Shown here piece by piece: positions 18,386 through 26,956 of a stretch of 64,000 nucleotides of DNA. This stretch comes from Serratia odorifera. Its GTDB lineage: Bacteria > Pseudomonadota > Gammaproteobacteria > Enterobacterales > Enterobacteriaceae. The stretch covers positions 2,418,001 to 2,482,000 of the forward strand of contig NZ_LR134117.1 of the NCBI RefSeq assembly GCF_900635445.1, given 5' to 3'. Each line of letters opens with the position of its first letter. The stretch's first letter is position 1. The position numbers and the translations under genes were made by a program. The notes under the pieces were generated by a model, which was not told the origin of the DNA, did not search any database, and saw nothing but the letters and a program-made list of their open reading frames with translations.

Positions 18386-20584
18386 ATGCCGACCAAGCGT
18401 CCTTCTTCATCTCCGGCTGTGTTCAGCCGATTTCCCGTGCGCGGTGCGGCAATTGCCATCGCCGCTGCGTTAGGCTCCTTCAGCCTGCCGTCTTTGGCCG
18501 CCGACAGCGCGACCAGCAACGGCAAGGAAGACACGCTCACCGTGGTGGGCAGCAGCAGTGCGCCGCAGGAGAGCGCCTGGGGGCCGGTAGGCACCTACGC
18601 CGCCAAGCACAGCGCCACCGGCACCAAAACCGATACGCCGCTGGTGAAAACGCCACAGTCGGTATCGGTGGTGACGCGTGAAGAGATGGACATGCGCCAG
18701 CCGGACACGGTGAAAAGCGCACTGGCCTATACGCCAGGCGTGATGGTCGGTAACCGTGGCGCTTCCACCGCCTATGATTCGGTGAACATTCGCGGCTTCA
18801 GTTCGGTCGGCACCAATATGTATCTGGACGGTTTGAAGCTGCAGGATGACAACTATTCGATTTTTCAGATCGACCCCTACTTCCTGGAGCGTGCCGAAGT
18901 GCTGCGCGGGCCGTCTTCGGTGCTGTACGGCAAAAGCAATCCGGGCGGGGTGGTGGCGTTGGTCAGCAAACGCCCGACCACCGAGCAACTGCGCGAAGTC
19001 CAGTTCAAGATGGGCACCGACAATCTGTTCCAGACCGGGTTTGACTTTGGCGGCGCGCTGGATGACGCCGGCGTTTACTCGTATCGTCTGACCGGCCTGG
19101 CGCGTGACGAAGATCAGCAGCAGGTGGGAGAGAAGAGCAAACGCTATGCCATCGCGCCTTCCTTTACCTGGCGACCGGACGATCGCACCTCGCTGACGCT
19201 GCTCAGCAGCTTCCAGGACGATCCGAGCGTGGGTTATTACGGCTGGCTGCCGAAAGAAGGCACGGTTGAAAACGGCATCAACGGCAAGCTGCCAACCAGT
19301 TTCAACGACGGCGAGCCCGGTTACAACAACATCTCGCGCAAGCAGCAGATGCTCGGCTATGCCTTTGAACACGGCTTTAACGACGTGTGGACCGTGCGGC
19401 AAAACCTGCGTTACTCCAAAATGGACGTCGATTACCGTTCTATCTATGGATCGGGTATCAGCGCCAGTAACCCTGCCGAGCTGACGCGCGGGGTGATGAA
19501 CTCGAAGGAGCACCTGTCCAGCTTCGCGGTGGATACGCAGGCCCAGGCCAGGTTCGCTACCGGCGCCGTCGATCACACCCTGTTGCTGGGGGTAGATTAT
19601 ATGCGCATGCGTAACGACGTGGTTTACCAGTATGGCAGCGCGTCCAGTCTGAACGTCATTGCTCCGCAATACGGTAACCAGAGTTACACGATTAACGGCG
19701 GCGCCAGCCAGGTCAATCGGCAGGAGCAGACCGGCCTGTATGTTCAGGATCAGGCCGAGTGGCATAACTGGGTGCTGACCATGGGCGGCCGGTATGACTG
19801 GAGCGACACCAACAGCACCAACCGTTTGGACGGCGATTCGGTATCCCGACAAAAGGACAATCAGTTCACCGGGCGTGCCGGTCTGAACTATGTATTTGAT
19901 AACGGCGTTGCGCCTTATATCAGCTACAGCGAATCCTTCGAGCCGACCTCCGGTGCCGATATTGATGGTAACGTGTTCTCGGCATCCAAAGGTCGGCAGT
20001 ATGAAGCCGGCGTGAAGTATGCACCGACGGATCGTCCGATCACCGCCAGCATGGCGATTTATCAGTTGACCAAAACCAACAACAAGGTAGCAGATACCGA
20101 CCATCCCGGCTTTACCAAGCAGGGCGGCGAAATCCGTTCGCGTGGCGTAGAGCTGGAGGCCAAGGCGGCGCTGACCGCCAATGTCAACCTGCTGGGGTCG
20201 TATACCTATACCGATGCCGAATACACCAAAGACACCACCCTGCAGGGCAATGCCCCGGCAGCCATTCCCAAGCACATGGCATCGCTGTGGGCGGATTACA
20301 CCTTCTACGAAACGGCGCTCAGCGGCCTGACCCTGGGTTCCGGGGTGCGCTACGTCGGTTCCAGCTACGGCGATGAAGCCAACAGCTTTAAAGTGAAAGA
20401 CTACACGGTGTTTGACGCGGCGGTGAAGTACGATCTGGCGCGCTTCAATCTGCCAGGCTCTTCCATCGCCATCAACGTCAACAATGTGTTTGACAAGGAA
20501 TACGTCTCCAGCTGCTTTGCCACCTATGGCTGCTACTGGGGCGCAGAACGTCAGGTGGTCGCTACCGCAACCTTCCGCTTCTAA
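18386..20584 (+). CDS. fhuA: ferrichrome-type TonB-dependent receptor FhuA
   Basis: Outer-membrane receptor for ferric hydroxamates, 732 aa. A long signal peptide ends at SLAA near residue 39, followed by the TonB box (DTLTVV), the plug domain (TPGVMVGNRG, NIRGF, VLRGPSSVLYG) and a beta-barrel ending in the aromatic C-terminal strand TATFRF. The neighbouring fhuCDB genes and the Fur box support hydroxamate uptake; exact substrate range (ferrichrome, ferrioxamine, coprogen) cannot be read. It is intact. Confidence 0.95.
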   Translation: MPTKRPSSSPAVFSRFPVRGAAIAIAAALGSFSLPSLAADSATSNGKEDTLTVVGSSSAPQESAWGPVGTYAAKHSATGTKTDTPLVKTPQSVSVVTREEMDMRQPDTVKSALAYTPGVMVGNRGASTAYDSVNIRGFSSVGTNMYLDGLKLQDDNYSIFQIDPYFLERAEVLRGPSSVLYGKSNPGGVVALVSKRPTTEQLREVQFKMGTDNLFQTGFDFGGALDDAGVYSYRLTGLARDEDQQQVGEKSKRYAIAPSFTWRPDDRTSLTLLSSFQDDPSVGYYGWLPKEGTVENGINGKLPTSFNDGEPGYNNISRKQQMLGYAFEHGFNDVWTVRQNLRYSKMDVDYRSIYGSGISASNPAELTRGVMNSKEHLSSFAVDTQAQARFATGAVDHTLLLGVDYMRMRNDVVYQYGSASSLNVIAPQYGNQSYTINGGASQVNRQEQTGLYVQDQAEWHNWVLTMGGRYDWSDTNSTNRLDGDSVSRQKDNQFTGRAGLNYVFDNGVAPYISYSESFEPTSGADIDGNVFSASKGRQYEAGVKYAPTDRPITASMAIYQLTKTNNKVADTDHPGFTKQGGEIRSRGVELEAKAALTANVNLLGSYTYTDAEYTKDTTLQGNAPAAIPKHMASLWADYTFYETALSGLTLGSGVRYVGSSYGDEANSFKVKDYTVFDAAVKYDLARFNLPGSSIAINVNNVFDKEYVSSCFATYGCYWGAERQVVATATFRF

Positions 20585-20589
20585 CCGGA

Positions 20590-20620
20590 CAACCGCAGGG
20601 GGGCCTAGGTTGCCCTGCGG
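20590..20620 (+). repeat. intercistronic inverted repeat between fhuA and fhuC
   Basis: ACCGCAGGG and CCCTGCGGT flank a GGCCTAGG-containing loop directly after the fhuA stop. Without a T-run it is more likely an RNA-stabilising or partial attenuating hairpin that lowers fhuCDB relative to fhuA than a full terminator. Confidence 0.55.
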
Positions 20621-20634
20621 TGAAAACAGGGCCT

Positions 20635-21432
20635 ATGCAGGATACACAACATCTTCAAGACGCAACCTTCACGTTGGACAACGCGAGCTTTGCCGTTCCC
20701 GGGCGCATACTGCTGCAACCGCTGTCGCTGTCCTTCCCCCAGGGGAAGGTCTGCGGACTGATCGGTCACAATGGCTCCGGTAAATCCACCTTGCTGAAAA
20801 TCCTTGGTCGTCATCATCAGCCAACCGGCGGCCAGGCGTTGCTTAACCAAAAGCCGCTGCCGCAGTGGGACAGCAAGGCATTTGCACGTCAGGTAGCCTA
20901 TCTGCCGCAGCAGTTGCCGGCCGCGGAAGGGATGACGGTGCGCGAGCTGGTAGCGGTTGGCCGCTATCCGTGGCATGGCGCGCTGGGGCGTTTTTCTGCC
21001 GCCGATCGTCAGCATGTCGAAGACGCCATCGCGTTGGTGGGGCTAAAGCCCTTTGCTGCGCGGCTGGTGGACAGTTTGTCCGGCGGCGAGCGGCAACGTG
21101 CCTGGCTGGCGATGATGGTGGCGCAGGATAGCCGCTGCCTGCTGCTGGATGAGCCGACCTCCGCGCTGGATATCGCGCATCAGGTCGAGGTGTTGGCGTT
21201 GATCCAGCGCCTGAGCCGGCAGCGTGGCCTGACGGTGATTGCGGTATTGCATGACATTAATATGGCCGCACGTTATTGCGATAGCCTGGTGGCGTTGCGT
21301 AGCGGCGAGGTCATTGCACAGGGCGCGCCGCTGGAGCTGATGCAGGGGCCGGTGCTGGAACAAATCTACGGTATTCCAATGGGCACGCTGCCGCACCCAA
21401 GCGGCGGCGCGCCGGTGAGCTTTGTCTACTGA
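20635..21432 (+). CDS. fhuC: ferric hydroxamate ABC transporter ATPase FhuC
   Basis: ATP-binding subunit that drives FhuB. Walker A GHNGSGKST near residue 44, signature LSGGERQRAW, Walker B CLLLDEPTSALD and switch LHDIN are all present. I start at the ATG at 20635 (MQDTQHL, AGG ahead) as in E. coli rather than an in-frame GTG at 20620. Its TGA overlaps the fhuD ATG by one base. Length 265 aa. Confidence 0.96.
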   Translation: MQDTQHLQDATFTLDNASFAVPGRILLQPLSLSFPQGKVCGLIGHNGSGKSTLLKILGRHHQPTGGQALLNQKPLPQWDSKAFARQVAYLPQQLPAAEGMTVRELVAVGRYPWHGALGRFSAADRQHVEDAIALVGLKPFAARLVDSLSGGERQRAWLAMMVAQDSRCLLLDEPTSALDIAHQVEVLALIQRLSRQRGLTVIAVLHDINMAARYCDSLVALRSGEVIAQGAPLELMQGPVLEQIYGIPMGTLPHPSGGAPVSFVY

Positions 21433-22328
21433 TGCGTCATTTTCCTCATGATCCTGTCCGACGCCGCCTGCTGGCGGCAATGGCGGCGGCACCGTTGCTG
21501 TATGGCCTGCCGGGCCGCGCTGCCGCGTTGCCGGACCTGTCGCGCATTGTCGCGCTGGAGTGGCTGCCCACCGAATTGCTGATGGCACTGGGCGTTACGC
21601 CGATGGCGGTGGCCGATATTTACAATTACAACCTGTGGGTCAATGAGCCGGCGTTACCGGCGTCGGTGATTGACGTCGGTCAGCGCACCGAACCGAATCT
21701 GGAGCTGCTGCAACAGCTGCAACCGTCGCTGCTGCTGCTGTCACAAGGTTATGGCCCCTCGCCACAGCAATTGGCGCCGATCGCGCCAGGTATGGCGTTC
21801 AACTTCAACGACGGCAGTGGCAAACCGCTGACGGTGGCCCGGCAATCGTTGCGGCAGTTGGCACAGCGTCTGGGGTTGGAGGCGCGTGCGCAACGGCACC
21901 TGATGCAGTTCGATACCTTTATCGGCGATGCGCGCCGGCGGTTGCAGGGATATACCACGCAGCCGCTGCTGCTGTTTTCGCTGGTGGATGCCCGTCATGC
22001 GTTGATCATCGGCCAGCAGAGCCTATTCCAGGAGGTCATGGACCAACTCGGCATCGCCAACGCCTGGCAGGGCGAAACCAATTTCTGGGGATCGGCGGTG
22101 GTGGGGATTGAACGGCTGGCCGCGGTGAAAAACGCGCGGGCGATTTATCTCGATCATGGAAATCAGGCGATGTTGGAGCAGGTGAGTGCGACGCCGCTAT
22201 GGCAGGCGTTGCCGTTTGTTCGCCAGCGGCAACTGCGCAAGGTGCCGGCGGTGTGGTTTTATGGCGCGACGCTGTCGGCGATGCGCTTTTGTCGTCTGCT
22301 GGAACAGGCGCAGGAGGGCAAGCGATGA
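21432..22328 (+). CDS. fhuD: periplasmic ferric-hydroxamate-binding protein FhuD
   Basis: Class III solute-binding protein that passes ferric hydroxamates to FhuB. A twin-arginine N-terminus (VRRRLLAAM, then AAPLLYGLPGRAAA) suggests Tat export. Family blocks IVALEWLPTELL, GYGPSP, NAWQGETNFWG and VPAVWFYGATLSAM match E. coli FhuD. Length 298 aa. The start overlaps the fhuC stop and its own stop overlaps the fhuB start, so translation is coupled through the operon. Confidence 0.96.
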   Translation: MRHFPHDPVRRRLLAAMAAAPLLYGLPGRAAALPDLSRIVALEWLPTELLMALGVTPMAVADIYNYNLWVNEPALPASVIDVGQRTEPNLELLQQLQPSLLLLSQGYGPSPQQLAPIAPGMAFNFNDGSGKPLTVARQSLRQLAQRLGLEARAQRHLMQFDTFIGDARRRLQGYTTQPLLLFSLVDARHALIIGQQSLFQEVMDQLGIANAWQGETNFWGSAVVGIERLAAVKNARAIYLDHGNQAMLEQVSATPLWQALPFVRQRQLRKVPAVWFYGATLSAMRFCRLLEQAQEGKR

Positions 22329-24313
22329 GCGCTCGACTCCGTCTGATGCCGGTGGCGTTGATATTGCTGCTGTTGGCAGCGGCAGGCGGCCTGACCCTCT
22401 ACAACCTGATGCAGCAGTTGCCGGCGGCGCTGTGGCCACAGGCGCTGAGCGCACCGGATATCGACGATGTACGGCAAATGGTGTTCCATTACAGCCTGTT
22501 ACCACGTTTTGCCGTTTCGCTGCTGGCAGGCGCCGGGTTGGGGCTGGTGGGGGTACTGTTCCAACAGGTACTGCGCAACCCGCTGGCTGAACCGGCAACG
22601 CTCGGGGTGTCTGCGGGCGCTCAGCTGGGCTTGACCATCGCGACGCTGTGGATGCTGCCGGGCGGCGAACTGACCCGGCAACTGGCGGCGATGGCGGGTG
22701 CCATCGTGGTCGGTGGATTGGTGTTCGGCGTGGCCTGGGGCAAGCGCATGTCGCCGGTGACGCTGATTCTGGCCGGTCTGGTGCTGGGGCTGTATTGTGG
22801 CGCGGTCAGCAGCCTGCTGGCACTGTTCAATTATGAACAGCTGCAAGGGCTGTTTATGTGGAGTACCGGTTCGCTCAATCAACAGGATTGGAGTGCGGTG
22901 CAGTTCATTTGGCCGCGGCTGCTGGTGGTTGCCGTGCTGGCGGCGTTGCTGATCCGGCCGCTGACGCTGCTGGGGCTGGATGACGGCGTGGCGCGCAATC
23001 TGGGACTGGGGCTGGCGCTGTCGCGTTTCTGCGCGTTGGCGTTGGCGATTATCTTCAGCGCCATGCTGGTCAATGCGGTGGGGGGTGATTGGCTTTATCG
23101 GTCTGTTTGCGCCGCTGATGGCGAAGATGCTCGGCGCGCGGCGTTTGGCACACCGTATGTTACTGGCTCCGCTGCTGGGGGCTCTGCTGCTGTGGCTGAC
23201 CGATCAGGCGATGATATGGTTGACTCAGGTGTGGCGTGAAATTCCTACCGGTGCCGCTACGGCACTGATCGGTGCGCCGTTGCTGCTGTGGCTGTTGCCA
23301 CGTCTGCGCAGCGCTGCAACGCCGCGCCGATGAATCTCGGCGATCGTGTTCCGGCCGAGCGTCGCCATCTGCTGCTGTGGTTGCTGCTGGGCAGCGTACT
23401 GTTGCTGGCCGGGTTGGCGGTGGCGTTGATGTTTGGCCAGAATGCCGCTGGCTGGCACTGGAGCCACGGCGCGGAGTTTGAGGCTTTACTGCCCTGGCGC
23501 TGGCCACGGGTACTGTCGGCGCTGGCGGCCGGCATGATGCTGGCGGTGGCGGGCACGCTGATCCAGAAACTGACCGGTAACCCGATGGCCAGCCCGGAAG
23601 TGCTGGGGATCAGTTCCGGTGCGGCATTTGGCGTGGTGATGATGCTGTTCCTGGTGCCGGGCGATGCCTTTGTCTGGCTGTTACCGGCGGGCAGCCTCGG
23701 CGCGGCGGTCACGCTGCTGATCATCATGATTGCCGCCGGGCGTGGTGGTTTCTCTACCGAGCGCATGCTGCTGGCGGGGATCGCGCTCAGTACCGCGTTC
23801 ACCACCACCATCTACCTGCTGCTTGCCAGTGGCGATCCGCGCATGGGCGGCCTGTTGACCTGGATTTCCGGTTCGACCTATTCGGTGACGGCGCCGCAGG
23901 CGGTGCGTACGGCGGTGATTGCGGCGCTGCTGGTGCTGTTGGCGCCGCTGTGCCGCCGTTGGTTGACCATTCTGCCGCTGGGAAGCGCCACCGCGCGTTC
24001 GGTCGGCATTGCGCTGACGCCGGTGCGGCTGAGCATTCTGCTGCTGGCGGCGACGCTAACCGCCATGGCGACGCTGACCGTGGGGCCGCTGAGCTTTGTC
24101 GGCCTGATGGCGCCACATATGGCGCGCATGCTGGGATTCCGCCGTGCATTGCCGCAGATGTTGATCGCAGCAATGCTGGGCGGCCTGCTGATGATGTTTG
24201 CCGATTGGTGCGGCCGCATGGTGATGTTCCCGAATCAGATCCCGGCCGGGTTGCTGGCGACGTTTATTGGCGCGCCGTACTTCGTGTACCTGCTGCGCAA
24301 GCAGACGTCGTAA
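22325..24313 (+). CDS. fhuB: ferric hydroxamate permease FhuB (two frame breaks)
   Basis: Inner-membrane permease made of two BtuC-like halves in one chain, normally about 660 aa. The first half breaks at about 23085, where one extra G sits in a G-run before VIGFIGLFAPL. At the junction of the halves (23320-23333) the frame changes again by a missing base; there the first half ends TGA and the second begins ATG as an ATGA overlap (MNLGDRV). With both repairs it is 663 codons and matches E. coli throughout, including GNPMASPEVLGISSGAAFG. The second break could instead be a genuine split into two coupled half-permeases. Confidence 0.87.
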
Positions 24314-24344
24314 GCCGCGTCTCCACGGTACTCTCTGCCATCAG

Positions 24345-24372
24345 GGGCCCGGCGTTGCTGGGCCTTTTTTTA
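24345..24372 (+). terminator. rho-independent terminator after fhuB
   Basis: Stem GGCCCGGC, loop GTT and arm GCTGGGCC followed by seven T residues, 32 nt after the fhuB stop. It closes the fhu operon. Confidence 0.85.
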
Positions 24373-24427
24373 TATTTTCAACGCGCTGCAATACGTTGCG
24401 TGCCGTTGCGCAAAAACGACATTTAGC

Positions 24428-24625
24428 GTGAAAAGGAACGAGGGAAGGGAGGATAGGGTGAATATAGTGCGCGCGGGTGCTCTGGATCTGTGTATCTGGA
24501 GCCAGCGTGAAGGGGACAAAGAGATAAGCCCCGAGTCGATGTTCATCAACCCGAGGCCTACTTTAACGCACGACAACGTCAAACTCGCCTCTTACCCGCT
24601 GCCAGGCAAGGAGAAGAAGGCATGA
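24428..24625 (+). CDS. mok-like regulatory reading frame overlapping hok
   Basis: An open frame from a GTG at 24428 ends at a TGA that overlaps the hok ATG (ATGA at 24622). In plasmid R1 and chromosomal hok/sok loci an overlapping frame, mok, is translated first, and the antisense Sok RNA blocks hok by blocking mok. The last codons (GKEKKA) coincide with the AAGGAGAAGAAGG ribosome site of hok, as in R1. Start and functional length are uncertain; only the C-terminal coupling segment is well supported. Confidence 0.5.
   Translation: MKRNEGREDRVNIVRAGALDLCIWSQREGDKEISPESMFINPRPTLTHDNVKLASYPLPGKEKKA
24500..24562 (-). ncRNA. candidate Sok-type antisense RNA
   Basis: The segment AAGCCCCGAG...CATCAACCCGAGGCCT resembles the Sok target region of hok-family mRNAs. 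On the minus strand a TTGACG (24577-24582) could serve as the -35 of an antisense promoter. Ends are estimates; there is no direct evidence of transcription. Confidence 0.35.
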
Positions 24626-24777
24626 TGCCGAACAAACGAAGCCTGTTAAAACTGGTGGTTATTTGTGCCACGGTAATATCACCGGCATGGATAACCCGCA
24701 GCATGCTTTGCGAGCTGCGGATCCGATCGGGCAATACGGAGGTTGCGGCCATTTGGGCTTACGAATCCGGGCGGTAA
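24622..24777 (+). CDS. Hok/Gef-family type I toxin peptide
   Basis: A 51-codon frame starting MMPNKRSLLK, too short for routine ORF calling. It has the family layout: basic N-terminus, one membrane helix (about residues 9-24), then the conserved R-x-x-L-C-E-L-R block (TRSMLCELRIRSG), the EVAA segment and a C-terminal AYES. These match HokB, HokC and HokE, including the periplasmic cysteine. The ribosome site CAAGGAGAAGAAGGC is nearly identical to plasmid R1 hok. Hok peptides depolarise the inner membrane when translated; a Sok antisense RNA normally prevents this. A strong hairpin follows at 24852. It sits exactly where the fhu block meets the metK block. Confidence 0.85.
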   Translation: MMPNKRSLLKLVVICATVISPAWITRSMLCELRIRSGNTEVAAIWAYESGR

Positions 24778-24851
24778 GGCAACCCGGTGGCGGGGGGATT
24801 GCCTCCGCTGTCCGGCAGTCGATGCGTTGATCCATGAGCACCCATCCGTTC

Positions 24852-24884
24852 AAAAAAAACGGCAAGCCAAGGCTTGCCGTTTTT
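24852..24884. terminator. bidirectional terminator between hok locus and metK
   Basis: An A-run, the perfect stem ACGGCAAGCC/GGCTTGCCGT and a T-run give a hairpin that works on both strands, ending the hok transcript and the convergent metK transcript. Confidence 0.85.
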
Positions 24885-24900
24885 ATGTTGATGCCGGGAC

Positions 24901-26055
24901 TTATTTCAGGCCGGCAGCGTCGCGCAGCAGTGCGGCTTTGTCGGTCGCTTCCCATGGGAAGTGTTCACGACCAAAGTGGCCGTAGGCGGCGGTTTCGCGA
25001 TAGATCGGCTGCAACAGATCCATCATCTGAATCAGGCCGTATGGGCGCAGGTCGAAGAATTCGCGTACCAGCAGCGTCAACTGCTCGGTTGGCACTTTCT
25101 CGGTAGCGAAGGTTTCCACCATGATGGAGGTCGGTTCCGCCACGCCAATCGCGTAGGAAACCTGGATCTCACAGCGGTCGGCCAGGCCGGCGGCCACGAT
25201 GTTTTTGGCAACGTAACGCGCCGCATAGGCGGCTGAACGGTCAACCTTGGACGGATCCTTACCGGAGAACGCACCGCCGCCGTGGCGTGCCATGCCGCCG
25301 TAGGTATCAACGATGATTTTACGCCCGGTCAGGCCGCAGTCGCCCATTGGACCACCGATGACGAAACGGCCGGTTGGGTTGATGTGGAATTTGGTGGCGG
25401 CGCTCAGCCACTCTGCCGGCAGTACCGGCTTGATGATCTCTTCCATCACCGCTTCTTGCAGGTCTTTCAGCGCGATGTCTTCGGCGTGCTGGGTAGACAG
25501 CACTACCGCATCGATGCCGACGATCTTGCCATCATCATACTGGAAGGTGACCTGGCTTTTGGCATCCGGGCGCAGCCACGGCAGAGTGCCGTTTTTACGC
25601 ACTTCGGACTGACGCTGTACCAAACGGTGCGCGTAAGTCACGGGAGCTGGCATCAACACGTCGGTTTCGTTGGTGGCGTAACCAAACATCAGGCCCTGAT
25701 CGCCGGCACCCTGTTCCAGCGGATCGGTACGGTCAACGCCCTGGTTGATGTCTGGCGACTGCTTGCCGATAGCGCTCAGTACGGCGCAGGAGTTGGCGTC
25801 AAAACCCATGTCTGAATGAACATAGCCGATCTCACGTACGGTCTTGCGGGTGATCTCTTCGATATCGACCCAAGCGCTGGTGGTAATTTCGCCACCGACC
25901 AGTACCATGCCGGTTTTTACGTATGTTTCGCAGGCTACGCGAGCTTTTGGATCCTGTTCCAGGATGGCGTCAAGAACCGCATCAGAGATCTGGTCGGCGA
26001 TTTTATCAGGATGACCTTCAGAAACGGATTCTGACGTGAAAAGGTGTTTAGCCAT
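24901..26055 (-). CDS. metK: S-adenosylmethionine synthetase
   Basis: Makes AdoMet from methionine and ATP in the cytoplasm. The 384-aa product starts MAKHLFTSESVSEGHPDK and keeps the signature loops GAGDQG, GGGAFSGKD and the ATP-binding lysines. It is identical in length to E. coli; the frame stays open upstream to 26121 but the family start is 26055. MetJ-like operator repeats lie upstream. Orientation opposite to speA is as in E. coli. Confidence 0.97.
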   Translation of the reverse strand: MAKHLFTSESVSEGHPDKIADQISDAVLDAILEQDPKARVACETYVKTGMVLVGGEITTSAWVDIEEITRKTVREIGYVHSDMGFDANSCAVLSAIGKQSPDINQGVDRTDPLEQGAGDQGLMFGYATNETDVLMPAPVTYAHRLVQRQSEVRKNGTLPWLRPDAKSQVTFQYDDGKIVGIDAVVLSTQHAEDIALKDLQEAVMEEIIKPVLPAEWLSAATKFHINPTGRFVIGGPMGDCGLTGRKIIVDTYGGMARHGGGAFSGKDPSKVDRSAAYAARYVAKNIVAAGLADRCEIQVSYAIGVAEPTSIMVETFATEKVPTEQLTLLVREFFDLRPYGLIQMMDLLQPIYRETAAYGHFGREHFPWEATDKAALLRDAAGLK

Positions 26056-26797
26056 TGTATTCTTTACCTTGCATAAGACGGGTTGGAAATTACTGCACAG
26101 CGCTGGAGATCCGGGCACCAAGGCGAAGGGTCTCCGCGGATGGCGCGAGATGCATCCTGCAACGCCCCTCTGGCAAAGCCGTTAAGCAGCTTGTCGGTTA
26201 ACCAGTATAGATGGATTAACATCTGGACGTCTATTTTAGGTTATGCTTTAGCCGGATTGCCAGTATTTTTTTGCCGCATCGCTCTTTTACGCAAGCCAGG
26301 TGACGCCATTTTCATCGCTTGAAACAGTTGTCAGCCAATTTTCATTTTGCATTTTGCCCCGGTTACCGGTATAAACTGCGCGCGCGGTTCATTTGGTGCA
26401 CAGTACGCGGCAGGACAGAGGGTCAGTTCCCGTGTCTGCCGACGGTGACAGCCTGACCAACCGTAGGCGTCGCTGCGACGCCGCCGCTTCATCGAACGGT
26501 CACGTTCGTTCACTATATATAGAGGCTGGGTCGTTCATCATGAACGACGCGCGTGGAGGTGGTTGGATTAATGATCCGTTGTCTACCGGTTGTTGGTTCT
26601 CAACAGCAGTGCCGTTCTGGCGCCAATTCTTCTGCTATCTTCCGTTTTGTCTCTACACCATCAACCCGATGTTACACGCATCTGGGCGCTACTCAGGATT
26701 CTCGGGCCGGCTAACGGTCGTCTGACGAACTGAACAAGGGTAGCCTACAGCCTTCCTGTGGGATGTTTCTTGACCCGATTCACGAGGTTTGAACAGG
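26056..26797. other. metK-yqgB/speA divergent intergenic region
   Basis: About 740 bp without a recognised gene. It holds MetJ-like boxes near metK, and further right GC-rich hairpins and a long leader leading to speA. A 110-codon plus-strand frame ending at 26725, with a possible ATG at 26540, has no family I recognise and an odd Trp/Phe/Cys-rich composition; I regard it as unproven. Confidence 0.5.
26209..26232. promoter_or_regulatory. MetJ-like operator of metK
   Basis: On the minus strand AGACGTCC is followed directly by AGATGTTA and ATCCATCT, i.e. adjacent 8-bp units related to the met box AGACGTCT. The first unit matches 7 of 8 bases and the others are weaker. About 155 nt ahead of metK, this fits repression by MetJ with AdoMet. 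Confidence 0.6.
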
Positions 26798-26812
26798 GTG
26801 TCTTACAATTAT

Positions 26813-26956
26813 ATGAGTAATAAACCGATCGCTACCGGCGAACGGCAGGGTAATTCACTGCCGCAAAGGCGGTTTGTCGGGTTGTTCTCGCGGGATGTAG
26901 CTGCGATAGTGGCTGACTATATCGTCAGTACGGGAAGTGAGGCGAGTAATGTCTGA
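26813..26956 (+). CDS. yqgB: YqgB-family small protein overlapping speA
   Basis: A 47-codon frame (start MSNKPIATGERQ) too short for standard ORF lists. It aligns by eye with the E. coli small protein YqgB, also just upstream of speA: the shared pattern is KP-x-A, ERQ, SL, GL-S and AAIV. Function is unsettled; related proteins have been described as virulence-promoting. Its TGA lies 8 nt inside speA, so translation may be coupled. An in-frame GTG at 26798 with GAGG ahead is an alternative start (52 aa). Confidence 0.65.
   Translation: MSNKPIATGERQGNSLPQRRFVGLFSRDVAAIVADYIVSTGSEASNV

Noticed and set aside
18470..20275. 601-codon minus-strand open frame
   Set aside because: Shadow of fhuA, caused by GC-rich codon bias; no protein family signal.
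26393..26725. 110-codon plus-strand frame upstream of yqgB
   Set aside because: Atypical Trp/Cys/Phe-rich composition, no ribosome site at its start and no recognised family; kept only as a note in the intergenic entry.
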